Positions 8,833-17,327 of a stretch of 64,000 nucleotides of DNA are shown here, in pieces. Every line of letters starts with the position of its first letter. The stretch's first letter is position 1. The notes below the pieces were generated by a model. It was given only the letters and a program-made list of their open reading frames with translations, was not told the DNA's origin and did not search any database. The position numbers were made by a program, and so were the translations under genes. Source of the DNA: Marinifilum sp965230805 (GTDB lineage: Bacteria; Bacteroidota; Bacteroidia; Bacteroidales; Marinifilaceae). Location of the stretch: the NCBI RefSeq assembly GCF_965230805.1, contig NZ_OZ246019.1:868001-932000 (forward strand). The letters are read 5' to 3'.

Positions 8833-10815
8833 TTGAACAAAAACACAAAATACATCATCACCCCTAAAGATATTATCAAAAGGTTTTTTGTTGCACTAAG
8901 CATGATCATCGTAATATTTACGGCATCGTTCTGGTTGCTGTACAGTCAGCAAATTGAAACTGCTAACAAGGATCATTTGGAGCAATTAAGAATGCAGATT
9001 ATAAAATCAAAAAAGGACTATCTTAAAACTGCTATTAATCGTACCATTCAGGAAATTGAACTGATTGAAGAATACTACTCCAATATCCATAATAATGATA
9101 CAATAGATATAGAGCACAAGGTAAAAAAACACATTAAAAATCATATTAAAAAAACTATATTAATTGATTCGGGATACATATGGATTAACAAAATACTAAA
9201 CTATGATGGTGGCGATAATTATGCTCTTAGAGTCGTTCATCCTAATTTACCGGAAAAAGAAGGGCATTTACTTTCTACCCATACTTCTGATATTAAAGGC
9301 AACAAACCATATTTATGGGAATTAGAAGGCATCAAACAAAAAGGTGATCTATTCTCCACCTATTGGTTTAAAGAGTCTAAAACCAATCATATCTCACAAA
9401 AACTTACCTATGCAAAACTTTATAAAAAGTATGATTGGGTAATCGCAACAGGAATAAATTTGAATGATATTGATCTACTTATTGAAGCCGAGTTAAAACA
9501 CAACAAAATTCTTAAAACAAGACGAAACAACATTACCCTTTTAATAGTTGGCATTGCCCTAATCTTTACTTTTCTGATTGCCATTCTGCATAACAAACGA
9601 CTAATCAGATTATTTAATTTTTATACCAAAGAAGTTGAAAGCAGAGAAAAATCACTCCAGGAAATAAACGATTCACTCGAACAAATCATTCAAAAAAGAA
9701 CCTCTGAATTGAATGAAAGCAGGAATAGATACCGAGCAATTTTCAGAAACAATCAATCAATAATGCTTCTTATTGATCCGAATGACGGACAAATAATTGA
9801 TGCCAATAATGCAGCTGTTCGATTCTATGGCTACGACTATAAAAGCTTAACATCTTTGCCAATAAGCAAGATAAATATGCTACCCAAAGATCGATTATTA
9901 AAAGTCTTAAAATCCACTGCTAAAACCAGTTCAATACACATATTCCAACATAAACTTTCCAATGGAGATGTAAAAGATGTGGAAGTTTACTCCGAAGCAA
10001 TGCTGATTAATGGGAAGAAACTTCTTTTTTCAATTGTTCACGACATATCGGAACTCAGAAAAACCAAACAAGAACTATTAATTGCCAAAAAGAAGGCTGA
10101 AGAAAGCGATGCATTAAAAACAGCTTTCTTAGCAAATATGAGTCATGAAATTCGCACACCTTTAAACTCTATTTTAGGCTTTACTGATTTAATATCTAAC
10201 CCCAACAATTCTGAGGATCAAATCACTCTCTTTACAAAAATTATAAATAGATCCGGCGAACAGCTTATGCGTATAATTGATGATATTATTGACATCTCTC
10301 ACATAGAATCAAATCAATTAAGCTTATCAATGGAAGAGGTAAATGTTAATGAATTAATCATTGAGATTGCCAATATATTTAAAAACACATTAACATGTAA
10401 AAAAGATAAGGCTGTTGAACTCCGTATAAATATCCCAAACAAATTCAAAAACTATAAAATAAATACGGATATCGTTCGCTTCACACAAATTTGTAATAAT
10501 CTACTGGGAAATGCTTTAAAATTTACCAATAAAGGATATATCGAGATTGGTTACTCTTGTAAACATGATTCTTTAGAATTTTACGTAAAAGATACTGGCT
10601 GTGGAATTCCTCAAAACCAGCTTGACCTGATATTTGAAAGGTTTACCCAGGTAATTCATAATGAATATAAGGAAGGCAATGGCCTTGGATTAAGTATCAC
10701 TAAGGGATTGGTAAATTTGTTAGGAGGTAAAATGAACCTCATTTCAGAAGTAAATGTAGGTTCAACATTCTTTTTCACCATTCCGTTTACAGCGATTATT
10801 CAGGTAGAAGATTAA
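8833..10815 (+). CDS. Membrane sensor histidine kinase with Cache and PAS domains
   Basis: 660 residues. A first membrane helix lies at about 15-38, an extracytoplasmic single Cache (sCache_2-like) domain at about 40-220 with W-x-x-x-[ST]-x-K ending in D-W-V-I-A-T-G, a second helix at about 233-253, a short coiled coil, a PAS domain (about 297-410), HisKA with phospho-His H438 in M-S-H-E-I-R-T-P, and HATPase boxes N-A-L-K-F-T, D-T-G-C-G-I-P and G-N-G-L-G-L-S. No receiver domain, so a separate response regulator is expected; none is adjacent. The start is TTG at 8833: an in-frame stop lies at 8818 and the next ATG would remove the charged N-terminus before helix 1. The ligand is unknown; Cache domains often sense small organic acids or amino acids. 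Confidence 0.88.
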   Translation: MNKNTKYIITPKDIIKRFFVALSMIIVIFTASFWLLYSQQIETANKDHLEQLRMQIIKSKKDYLKTAINRTIQEIELIEEYYSNIHNNDTIDIEHKVKKHIKNHIKKTILIDSGYIWINKILNYDGGDNYALRVVHPNLPEKEGHLLSTHTSDIKGNKPYLWELEGIKQKGDLFSTYWFKESKTNHISQKLTYAKLYKKYDWVIATGINLNDIDLLIEAELKHNKILKTRRNNITLLIVGIALIFTFLIAILHNKRLIRLFNFYTKEVESREKSLQEINDSLEQIIQKRTSELNESRNRYRAIFRNNQSIMLLIDPNDGQIIDANNAAVRFYGYDYKSLTSLPISKINMLPKDRLLKVLKSTAKTSSIHIFQHKLSNGDVKDVEVYSEAMLINGKKLLFSIVHDISELRKTKQELLIAKKKAEESDALKTAFLANMSHEIRTPLNSILGFTDLISNPNNSEDQITLFTKIINRSGEQLMRIIDDIIDISHIESNQLSLSMEEVNVNELIIEIANIFKNTLTCKKDKAVELRINIPNKFKNYKINTDIVRFTQICNNLLGNALKFTNKGYIEIGYSCKHDSLEFYVKDTGCGIPQNQLDLIFERFTQVIHNEYKEGNGLGLSITKGLVNLLGGKMNLISEVNVGSTFFFTIPFTAIIQVED

Positions 10816-10831
10816 ACAAGCCTTGGCTAAA

Positions 10832-12469
10832 CTAATTTTTCCGCTCCAGTTCCTTTAAATTCTCCATCTTTTTTGTGGTAAGATAAGAATTGATATCACC
10901 AAGATGTTCTTTTACTCGCTTGTTGCCAAACTCATATACCTTATCAACCAAACCATCCAAAAAATCTCTATCATGAGAAACAACAATCAAAGTACCATCA
11001 AAATCCTTTAATGCAGACTTAAGAATATCTTTGGTCTTCATATCCAAGTGATTCGTTGGCTCATCCAGAATTAAGAGATTTACAGGTTCGAGCAACAGTT
11101 TAATCATTGCCAAACGTGTTTTCTCACCGCCCGACAGCACTTTCACCTTTTTAGTAGAATTATCACCCCCAAACATGAAAGCACCTAAAATATCTTTGAT
11201 TTTAGTTCTGATATCTCCTTTGGCTACATGATCGATGGTTTGAAAAACAGTTAATTCCTCATCCATAAGCGATGCCTGATTTTGCGCAAAATAGCCTATC
11301 ATTGTATTGTGACCCAAACTTAGGCTTCCGCCATGCTTAATCTCCTGCATAATTGCTTTTACCAAGGTAGATTTCCCTTCACCATTTCTACCCACAAAGG
11401 ATACTTTTTCTCCTCTTTCCAATGTCAGATTTACATTCTCGAACACCAAATGATCATCGTACGATTTACTTACTTCCTCCATGATAACAGGATAATTTCC
11501 TGATCGAGGCGAAGGTGGAAATTTTAATCGCAAAGCAGATGTATCTTCCTCGTCAATCTCCACAATTTGGAGCTTTTCTAGCATTTTAACACGAGATTGC
11601 ACTTGCAGAGTCTTAGAATAAGTTCCCTTAAATCGCTCGATAAAAGCCTTATTCTCGGCTATCATTTTTTGCTGCTCATCGTAAGCCTTTTGCTGATGAG
11701 CTCTTCTCTCCTTTCTCAATTCCAAATACTCCGAATAAGTTGCCTTGTAATCGTAAATACGCCCCATGGTAATTTCGATGGTTCTGGATGTAATTCGGTC
11801 TACAAATGCGCGGTCGTGAGAGATAAGCATTACTGCCTTCCCCGAGTTAATCAGAAAATCTTCCAACCATTGAATCGATTCGATATCCAGGTGGTTGGTA
11901 GGCTCATCCAAAAGAATCAAATCAGGCTTTTGCAAAAGAATCTTTGCCAGTTCAATTCTCATTCTCCATCCACCACTAAACTCACTGGTTGGGCGAGTAA
12001 AATCATCTCTCTCAAAACCTAGTCCGATTAGTGTTTTTTCTACCTCTGAATCGTAATTGGTTTCTTCAATAGAGTAAAACTTTTCACTTAAAGTAGATAC
12101 ATCTTCAATCAGCTTGTAATAGCTCTCCGATTCGAAATCAGTTCTTGAAGCCAACTCAGCATTCATCTCTTCAATCTGCTTCTCCATTTCGAAAATGTGA
12201 GCAAAAGCCTGAGCAGTTTCCTCAAAAACAGTTCTGGTATTCGAAGTCATTAAATGCTGAGGAAGGTAAGCTATTGTTTTATCTTTTGGTGTTGAAACAC
12301 GACCTCGGGTTGGTGTATCAACTCCTGCAATAATTTTTAGAAGTGTTGATTTTCCTGCTCCATTTTTTCCCATAAGAGCAATCCTATCCTTCTCATTAAT
12401 CACAAAAGAAATATCCTTAAACAAGCTTGTTCCACCAAACTCAACAGCTAATGAATCTACAGTAATCAT
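10832..12469 (-). CDS. ABC-F family ATPase (ribosome-associated type)
   Basis: Two ABC ATPase domains in one chain without membrane segments. Walker A motifs are G-K-N-G-A-G-K-S-T and G-R-N-G-E-G-K-S-T; signature motifs are F-S-G-G-W and L-S-G-G-E-K; both Walker B motifs end L-L-D-E-P-T-N-H-L-D. The linker between domains is long, charged and helical, as in ABC-F proteins that act on the ribosomal E site. I place the start at M-I-T-V-D-S-L-A (12469), matching the usual family N-terminus; an in-frame ATG 24 bp upstream would add eight residues. Sub-family (Uup-, EttA- or antibiotic-resistance-like) cannot be decided by eye. It converges with the Cache kinase gene, 16 bp apart. Confidence 0.9.
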   Translation of the reverse strand: MITVDSLAVEFGGTSLFKDISFVINEKDRIALMGKNGAGKSTLLKIIAGVDTPTRGRVSTPKDKTIAYLPQHLMTSNTRTVFEETAQAFAHIFEMEKQIEEMNAELASRTDFESESYYKLIEDVSTLSEKFYSIEETNYDSEVEKTLIGLGFERDDFTRPTSEFSGGWRMRIELAKILLQKPDLILLDEPTNHLDIESIQWLEDFLINSGKAVMLISHDRAFVDRITSRTIEITMGRIYDYKATYSEYLELRKERRAHQQKAYDEQQKMIAENKAFIERFKGTYSKTLQVQSRVKMLEKLQIVEIDEEDTSALRLKFPPSPRSGNYPVIMEEVSKSYDDHLVFENVNLTLERGEKVSFVGRNGEGKSTLVKAIMQEIKHGGSLSLGHNTMIGYFAQNQASLMDEELTVFQTIDHVAKGDIRTKIKDILGAFMFGGDNSTKKVKVLSGGEKTRLAMIKLLLEPVNLLILDEPTNHLDMKTKDILKSALKDFDGTLIVVSHDRDFLDGLVDKVYEFGNKRVKEHLGDINSYLTTKKMENLKELERKN

Positions 12470-12533
12470 CTTTACAGTTTTATTGAGCCGCAAAGATAAT
12501 TATACCATTTACATATCAAAACATCTTTAATTT

Positions 12534-12664
12534 GAGCATACCCTTGCTCTCGGTAGTAGCACACCCTTGCTCTCGATAGAAGCACACCCCTGCTCTCGAT
12601 AGGAGCATACCCTTGCTCTCGATAGAAGCATACCCATGCTCTCGGCGGTAGCATGCCCCTGATC
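12534..12664. repeat. Tandem array, 5.7 units of 23 bp
   Basis: Five full units of exactly 23 bp and a partial sixth, consensus AGCATACCCTTGCTCTCGAT with three variable bases between units. The array lies between the 5' end of the ABC-F gene and the citrate synthase remnant. Frames through it are open only because the unit lacks stops. Confidence 0.88.
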
Positions 12665-12686
12665 AAATCGATAAACGGAAATCAAC

Positions 12687-13004
12687 TCAAGAATTCACCT
12701 TATTTTGCATTAGTTTTTCTACCACCCATTTGTTGGTAACACTTTTGGGACGAATGATGGGTTGCCCCATGCCCTGAGCCAGAACATTCTGTGCTCAAAA
12801 GCCCAAAACTCTTGAAACTCCGAATAAAACCGTGTAATAATCAAACTGATTCAATCCATACTTATACAGTAAGGATCCTGTGGCTGCATCTACATTTGGC
12901 CAAGGATTAGCTACCTTTCCTCCTGCAAAATTCTGATCCATTTCACCCTTTAATTGAGTGAGGCTATTCTTAATTTCATTTCTTAAAATGGACATATCCA
13001 ACAA
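12687..13004 (-). pseudogene. Citrate synthase C-terminal remnant
   Basis: The minus strand encodes K-V-A-N-P-W-P-N-V-D-A, then Y-Y-T-V-L-F-G-V-S-R-V-L-G-F, an in-frame TGA at 12795-12797, then A-Q-N-V-L-A-Q-G-M and R-P-K-S-V-T before the original stop at 12687. These blocks are the C-terminal signature of eukaryotic-type citrate synthase (P-N-V-D-A ... Y-Y-T-V-L-F-G-V-S-R ... R-P-K-S). The N-terminal three quarters, including most catalytic residues, are missing, and the TGA sits where a Cys codon is expected. It is therefore a dead fragment, presumably left by a duplication or by loss of the gene. Confidence 0.85.
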
Positions 13005-13262
13005 CTTTAAACCGTAACGAAACCAAAACAGAATTATGCATTACTGCATTTTTAATAGACAAAGGGAGTCTCTTTAGTTTACGAAAAATCAGACAGATTA
13101 GCTATTAAATAGCTTATTTGCTAATCATGAAACCGAACGCATTAACCATATTTATTTGTCGGCAAGATTACATTTACCCAGGTTTAGCAACTCCTTAACA
13201 CTTTATCCAGTGCAATAATTCTATCTTAGGGTAATAGTAAAATCATTTTAAATAATAGTACA

Positions 13263-13622
13263 ATGGAAAAAAGAAATAAAATTATTTACTGGGTTGCAAC
13301 CGGATTACTTACTGCCTTAATGTTAATGTCAGCAAGTATGTATTTTATGAATTACGAAATGGTAAGCGCTACATTTAATAATTTAGGATTCCCAAAATTT
13401 GTAATTTATCCTTTGGCAATTGCCAAGCTTTTGGGTTTGCTTGCCATACTATCAAATAAATCGAAACTGTTAAAGGAATGGGCTTACGCCGGATTTTTCT
13501 TCGATTTTATATTGGCCTTTTTTGCACATATCATTGCTCAGGATGGAGAGTTCGCTCTGGCACTCGTTGCAATCATATTATTGGTAGTATCGAGAATATA
13601 CGATGGAAAAGTTTACAAATAA
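13263..13622 (+). CDS. DoxX-like small membrane protein
   Basis: 119 residues with four predicted membrane helices (about 8-30, 45-63, 70-88, 95-113). The sequence pattern, including the start K-I-I-Y-W-V-A-T-G, the F-P-K-F-V-I-Y-P-L-A-I-A-K-L-L-G segment and the ending R-I-Y-D-G-K, is typical of the DoxX-like family (DoxX_2/DoxX_3). The biochemical role of these proteins is mostly unknown; some are linked to respiratory chains or thiosulfate oxidation. It is monocistronic and followed by a bidirectional terminator. Confidence 0.75.
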   Translation: MEKRNKIIYWVATGLLTALMLMSASMYFMNYEMVSATFNNLGFPKFVIYPLAIAKLLGLLAILSNKSKLLKEWAYAGFFFDFILAFFAHIIAQDGEFALALVAIILLVVSRIYDGKVYK

Positions 13623-13720
13623 AGATAAAGCTCTCGTGATAAATTTCAGAATCACCCAAAGAAACAGAACTTTTAATAATATTTTGATTTAATGGTTTTT
13701 CTGAATACAAATATAAATAA

Positions 13721-13746
13721 AAAGCATCCCAAAATCGGGATGCTTT
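13721..13746. terminator. Bidirectional terminator between convergent genes
   Basis: AAAGCATCCC and GGGATGCTTT form a perfect 10-bp stem around AAAATC, with A/T runs on both sides; it serves the DoxX-like gene and the coiled-coil lipoprotein gene. Confidence 0.9.
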
Positions 13747-13777
13747 CATAATACAGGCTCTGTTTGTATTTATTATT

Positions 13778-13798
13778 ATTTTACGTCGAACTCACGTT
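13778..13798. repeat. Solo terminal inverted repeat of the 267-bp element
   Basis: Twenty-one bases identical to the right end of the full element (ACGTCGAACTCACGTT preceded by ATTTT). The last two bases overlap the stop codon of the lipoprotein gene. No second terminal repeat is near. Confidence 0.75.
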
Positions 13799-14666
13799 AT
13801 TTAACTGCAACAACTAAATATTTTGAAGCTTTCCAGAATTCTTCAGGGTTTAAGATTGTAATTGCTTCAATCTCTTTCTCATTTCCTTCAATTTTATATG
13901 AATTGCTTGGGTGAGAAGTTACCAGGCTAACTTTTTTACCAGATACCGGAATACTTGTAGTCTGAGTAATGTCAATCTCGTTAAAGTTTTCGGGATTAAT
14001 TCTTTGATTCAATTTATTGGTTGCGCCAATTCCTAACAATCCTCCTTCGCTGGTAACCACTTGTTTCATTTTTAATTCCTTGATATCACCAATCACATAA
14101 TGAGCAGTGTGCAAGTCAGAGGTTTGATCTTCAATAATCTTGGTTTTACTCTCATTCTCAGTATTTAAAGCTACAACTGTACCATTCAATTCCGTTACTT
14201 GTCCGTTTAAGTTTTCAACTTCAACGTTTAACTGAGCAATCTGATCGGACAATGCTGAAATAGAAGCATCCTTCTCTTCAATTTGTGTTTTTAAACCCGC
14301 AACCAACTTCTTTAGTTTTGAGTTTTGATACCAGCTATTCTTCAATTTCTTGTCAAGACTCTCGATCTTGGCTCTGTTTTCTTCCAACAACTCACGAACA
14401 AGGTTCAAATCATTTACCATCTGCTCTTTCTGTCCTACTGAAGGATTTTCGTCGGCATTCACAGAAATGATATGCTCTTTTTCTTTAATGATATTCAAAT
14501 TCGCAGCGATAACATCAAACGATTCTACAAACTCGTCGATAGTAGAATCTTTATCCTGAGCCATTTGTGTCAACTGTTGATTTTGTTGACGAAGTTGTTT
14601 TAATTCTTTTTGGTTACAAGCTGTAAAAAATGGTAACACTAATAATGCAAATACTAACTTTCTCAT
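13797..14666 (-). CDS. Coiled-coil lipoprotein of unknown function
   Basis: 289 residues. A lipoprotein signal peptide ends L-P-F-F-T-A-C, giving acylated C17. Residues about 20-195 are a nearly continuous heptad-rich coiled coil (repeats such as Q-N-Q-Q-L and V-E-N-L-N-G-Q-V-T-E-L-N-G). A C-terminal globular part of about 90 residues contains G-L-L-G-I-G-A-T-N-K-L-N and ends E-E-F-W-K-A-S-K-Y-L-V-V-A-V-K. This layout, an outer-membrane-anchored rod with a small head, is common in Bacteroidota; no function is known to me. The stop codon coincides with the end of a solo terminal repeat, so the last codon may have been altered by an insertion. Confidence 0.75.
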   Translation of the reverse strand: MRKLVFALLVLPFFTACNQKELKQLRQQNQQLTQMAQDKDSTIDEFVESFDVIAANLNIIKEKEHIISVNADENPSVGQKEQMVNDLNLVRELLEENRAKIESLDKKLKNSWYQNSKLKKLVAGLKTQIEEKDASISALSDQIAQLNVEVENLNGQVTELNGTVVALNTENESKTKIIEDQTSDLHTAHYVIGDIKELKMKQVVTSEGGLLGIGATNKLNQRINPENFNEIDITQTTSIPVSGKKVSLVTSHPSNSYKIEGNEKEIEAITILNPEEFWKASKYLVVAVK

Positions 14667-14860
14667 AATTCTTAATTTTTAAACAGGTTTACATCAATTC
14701 AAATTCACAAATACCATATGAGAATACTGTGCCGTATTGTTTTTACCATCTCACAAGAATACATCTATAATAAGATTAACAACTGATAATGTGTACACTT
14801 AGGAGTTTTTATTATTTGGCACAACAGTTAAATGAAATATTAAAAAACATTAAACTTGTA

Positions 14861-14908
14861 GTAAAGTTTCCACACTTTGTAGAAATCCGTTCTACAATAA
14901 AACTTTAC
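14861..14908. promoter_or_regulatory. Two-tier inverted repeat in the intergenic region
   Basis: Outer arms GTAAAGTTT / AAACTTTAC and inner arms TTGTAGAA / TTCTACAA are nested around a 5-base loop. The surrounding 450 bp (14667-15115) holds no supported gene. It lies about 195 bp upstream of the lipoprotein start and 210 bp past the stop of the phosphoesterase gene; it may be an RNA hairpin or an operator pair. Confidence 0.5.
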
Positions 14909-15115
14909 CAGGACAGGCTGGAGGGATACCCCTTCGAAAAACATTCAAAGGCAATCGATTTTAATTTCATTTTTTTGTGAGCTGAGACAACCAAGCTCCT
15001 CACAAATGTGCATTTAATAGTCTATTCTATTTCAATGGGAATTTAAGGAGAAAACTGGCTTTTCTCTGTTGCAGGTGAGCAAGAAATACAAGTACATGAA
15101 ATCATAAAGCTGGTA

Positions 15116-15988
15116 TTAATACAAATCCCGGCAGTACTCTATCAACTCATTTGCATCCTTATATTTTTTTGCTGCATCAATTAGCAAGAATTTCTTTTCT
15201 AAATCGCCCAATGCACCCGCACTTGTACAAACTCGCAAGTGTTTTTCACCAACTACGTCTGCCCCATATTCAGCAGCAATATGCCCGCAAACCAAACTTT
15301 TTAAAGGCTGATCCTTACGATCCGAACTTGCCAACTCTAACAGCTCATCAACATACTTGTGGTATTGATCTCCGAACTGTTTTTCATTGCCATTCATTAA
15401 AATATCCCACAAATAATCTCCCTTTTTAGTGTTCATAAAATCTGAACCAATTTGAGGATCATATTTTTTAATGTTTTCAATATGCTTCCTAAACTCATCT
15501 TGATGATTGAAATTCTTCAAGTAATCCAAATTGAACTTCTCTTCTGCACCATAGCGATTGGAAGCCCCTGTATGGTTGATTAAAACTCCTCCCTGTGTTC
15601 GCAACATCAATGGCATATTCATGAAGAACTCAATTACTTCTATCCTACATTTAGCAATTCGGTATTCGAACCAGGTAGTAAACTCCAAATGCCCTTTAGC
15701 CAAAGGGATATGATAGATATGTACGAACTCATGATTTCCTAACAAACAAATCACATCACTTTCGGGCTGATTCGCTTTTAAACCCATCAGCTCCTCTATT
15801 ATTTCAAGCGATTCATCCTTTTGTTTTCCCGGATAGGCATGTACCAAATCCCCTAGAAAAACCAGATAATCTGCCTTCCCTTTCTTTTTTAACTGTTTGT
15901 AGGTCTTTTGTATTTGTCTGAAGTCGTATCCATTGCCATGCAAATCAGATACAATCATTAGCTTTCCACCTGAAATATCTCGAATCAT
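15116..15988 (-). CDS. Calcineurin-like metallophosphoesterase
   Basis: 290 residues with the dimetal phosphoesterase signature in order: D-L-H-G (about 15-18), G-D-L-V-H (about 46-50), G-N-H-E (about 85-88) and the C-terminal G-H-I (about 238-240). No signal peptide, so cytoplasmic. The family includes Ser/Thr protein phosphatases and nucleotide phosphatases; substrate cannot be told. The N-terminal block I-S-G-G-K-L-M-I-V-S-D-L-H-G-N is close to PPP-type enzymes. Transcribed alone, away from the plus-strand ORF at 16092. Confidence 0.85.
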   Translation of the reverse strand: MIRDISGGKLMIVSDLHGNGYDFRQIQKTYKQLKKKGKADYLVFLGDLVHAYPGKQKDESLEIIEELMGLKANQPESDVICLLGNHEFVHIYHIPLAKGHLEFTTWFEYRIAKCRIEVIEFFMNMPLMLRTQGGVLINHTGASNRYGAEEKFNLDYLKNFNHQDEFRKHIENIKKYDPQIGSDFMNTKKGDYLWDILMNGNEKQFGDQYHKYVDELLELASSDRKDQPLKSLVCGHIAAEYGADVVGEKHLRVCTSAGALGDLEKKFLLIDAAKKYKDANELIEYCRDLY

Positions 15989-16091
15989 TCAAAGAAAATT
16001 ATATAATAAATCCACTGCAAAAGTTCAATAAATTTTATAAATTAAAAAATGTGAACAAATGTAATGTTGAACCTTCTAAATCTAATTCCAT

Positions 16092-16433
16092 ATGCTTGAG
16101 AAATTACTTAAAAATACCAAAGATTATTTCTGGAGACTAAACCACGACGGAGATGTTATTTTGGGTAGTTCTGATATTGAACCAAAGGCCAAAATAACTT
16201 TTACCATCACTAAAAAGTGGGCAAATATTGCTCCCATAGTTGAAGACAGCCCAGGCAATTACATTGGCAAATCGGAGAACTTTATGAAAAAAAGTAATGA
16301 ATATGAACTGATCACAGATCTTGTAAAAGAGGTAAAAATCTATCTTAAAGATGATCCTAAAATAGATCATGAAAAATGCCTTAAAAACACCATGAAACTA
16401 TTACAAGATTATTATAACATGAGTTCAACGTAA
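16092..16433 (+). CDS. Small hypothetical protein, 3' end replaced by a mobile element
   Basis: 113 residues, acidic and basic mixed, no signal or membrane segment; I recognise no family. The last five residues (N-M-S-S-T) and the TAA stop are encoded by the left terminal repeat of the 267-bp element inserted at 16416, so the ancestral protein had a different C-terminus. The sequence beyond the element does not obviously continue the frame. It may still be functional because only the tail is affected. Confidence 0.55.
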   Translation: MLEKLLKNTKDYFWRLNHDGDVILGSSDIEPKAKITFTITKKWANIAPIVEDSPGNYIGKSENFMKKSNEYELITDLVKEVKIYLKDDPKIDHEKCLKNTMKLLQDYYNMSST

Positions 16434-16682
16434 AATTCTATCCACAGAAAGTTATATTTGCGATAGATTTGCATTAAAAATTTGGAAAGAATAGCGGGCT
16501 ATTTTGAGGAATTTTTAATGTGAAGATGTCGTAAAGAGAACTTTCCATTATGTGTTTGCATGCTTTCGGCATAAACCTCCTCAAATCTTCTTGAAATATC
16601 CCGATATTCCTTCGAAAATTTGATAAAATTTCTACTCAAAATCAGATCAAACTGTGAACGAATTTTACGTCGAACTCACGTT
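16416..16682. mobile_element. 267-bp inverted-repeat element (copy 1, inverted orientation)
   Basis: Ends are AACATGAGTTCAACGTAAAA and its near-perfect inverted counterpart (ending ACTCACGTT). It is flanked by the 5-bp direct repeat ATTAT (16411-16415 and 16683-16687). Same length and about 97% like the copies at 25807 and 43330, but inverted relative to them. No coding frame for a transposase; internal hairpins are strong. It carries the stop codon of the upstream ORF. Confidence 0.92.
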
Positions 16683-16702
16683 ATTATAACTAAATCTTCT
16701 TT

Positions 16703-17251
16703 ATGCCTAAATCAGTTTTAATATCAGTACTCATTTTAATGGTATTCATCAATAAGCTAAGTGCACAAACCACAAAGAAACTCGATGTGGGTGACCACTT
16801 TCCTACAATTGAGGGAGAACTTCTTTCTTCAAAAAAAATTAGTTTGCCCGAACATTGTAAAGGAAAAATCTCTTTACTAATTGTAGCATTTAAACGTGGA
16901 ACCCAAGCTCAAATTGATACCTGGACAAAAGCCATATTGCAAGAGTTTGGCATGCAGGAAGAGTTCCGTTTTATCGAAATACCAATGATTAGTAATTTCT
17001 ATTCCTGGATATCGAACTATATCGATAATGGAATGAGGAAAGGCATTGTGCAATCTATGCACCAGAATGTGATGACATATTATGGTCCGCTAGATGATTA
17101 TTACAAATATTTTGGTGTGGATGACAAAAAGCAATGTTATGTCTTTCTTCTAGACCGCAAAGGTAAAATTCGGTTTATTGATAAAGGAGAAGCCGAATCG
17201 CACAAATTAGTATTGCTAATCAATGAAGTAAAAAAACTCCTTCAACAATAA
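16703..17251 (+). CDS. Secreted thioredoxin-fold protein without redox cysteines (ATP10-like)
   Basis: 182 residues. Signal peptide to about residue 21 (K-L-S-A-Q). The core G-D-H-F-P-T-I-E-G, then L-L-I-V-A-F-K-R-G-T-Q-A-Q, and the C-terminal Y-V-F-L-L-D-R-K-G-K-I-R-F follow the AhpC/TSA thioredoxin fold. The position where a C-x-x-C would follow the strand carries R-G-T-Q, so it is not an oxidoreductase of the usual type. The K-Y-F-G-V-D-D-K-K-Q-C-Y-V-F block resembles the ATP10 family. Role unknown; periplasmic location is inferred from the signal. Confidence 0.65.
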   Translation: MPKSVLISVLILMVFINKLSAQTTKKLDVGDHFPTIEGELLSSKKISLPEHCKGKISLLIVAFKRGTQAQIDTWTKAILQEFGMQEEFRFIEIPMISNFYSWISNYIDNGMRKGIVQSMHQNVMTYYGPLDDYYKYFGVDDKKQCYVFLLDRKGKIRFIDKGEAESHKLVLLINEVKKLLQQ

Positions 17252-17327
17252 ATTTCCTTTTGCTTTTTGCTCTGATGTTTTGATGAGAAAACTTACTTTT
17301 ACGTTTTCAATCAAAAATCGAACAAGG

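Noticed and set aside
12472..12666. 64-codon minus-strand frame over the 23-bp array
   Set aside because: Formed by the repeat itself and by the ABC-F leader; no homology or start context.
14789..14980. 63-codon plus-strand frame
   Set aside because: It spans the nested inverted repeat, has no recognisable sequence and lacks support.
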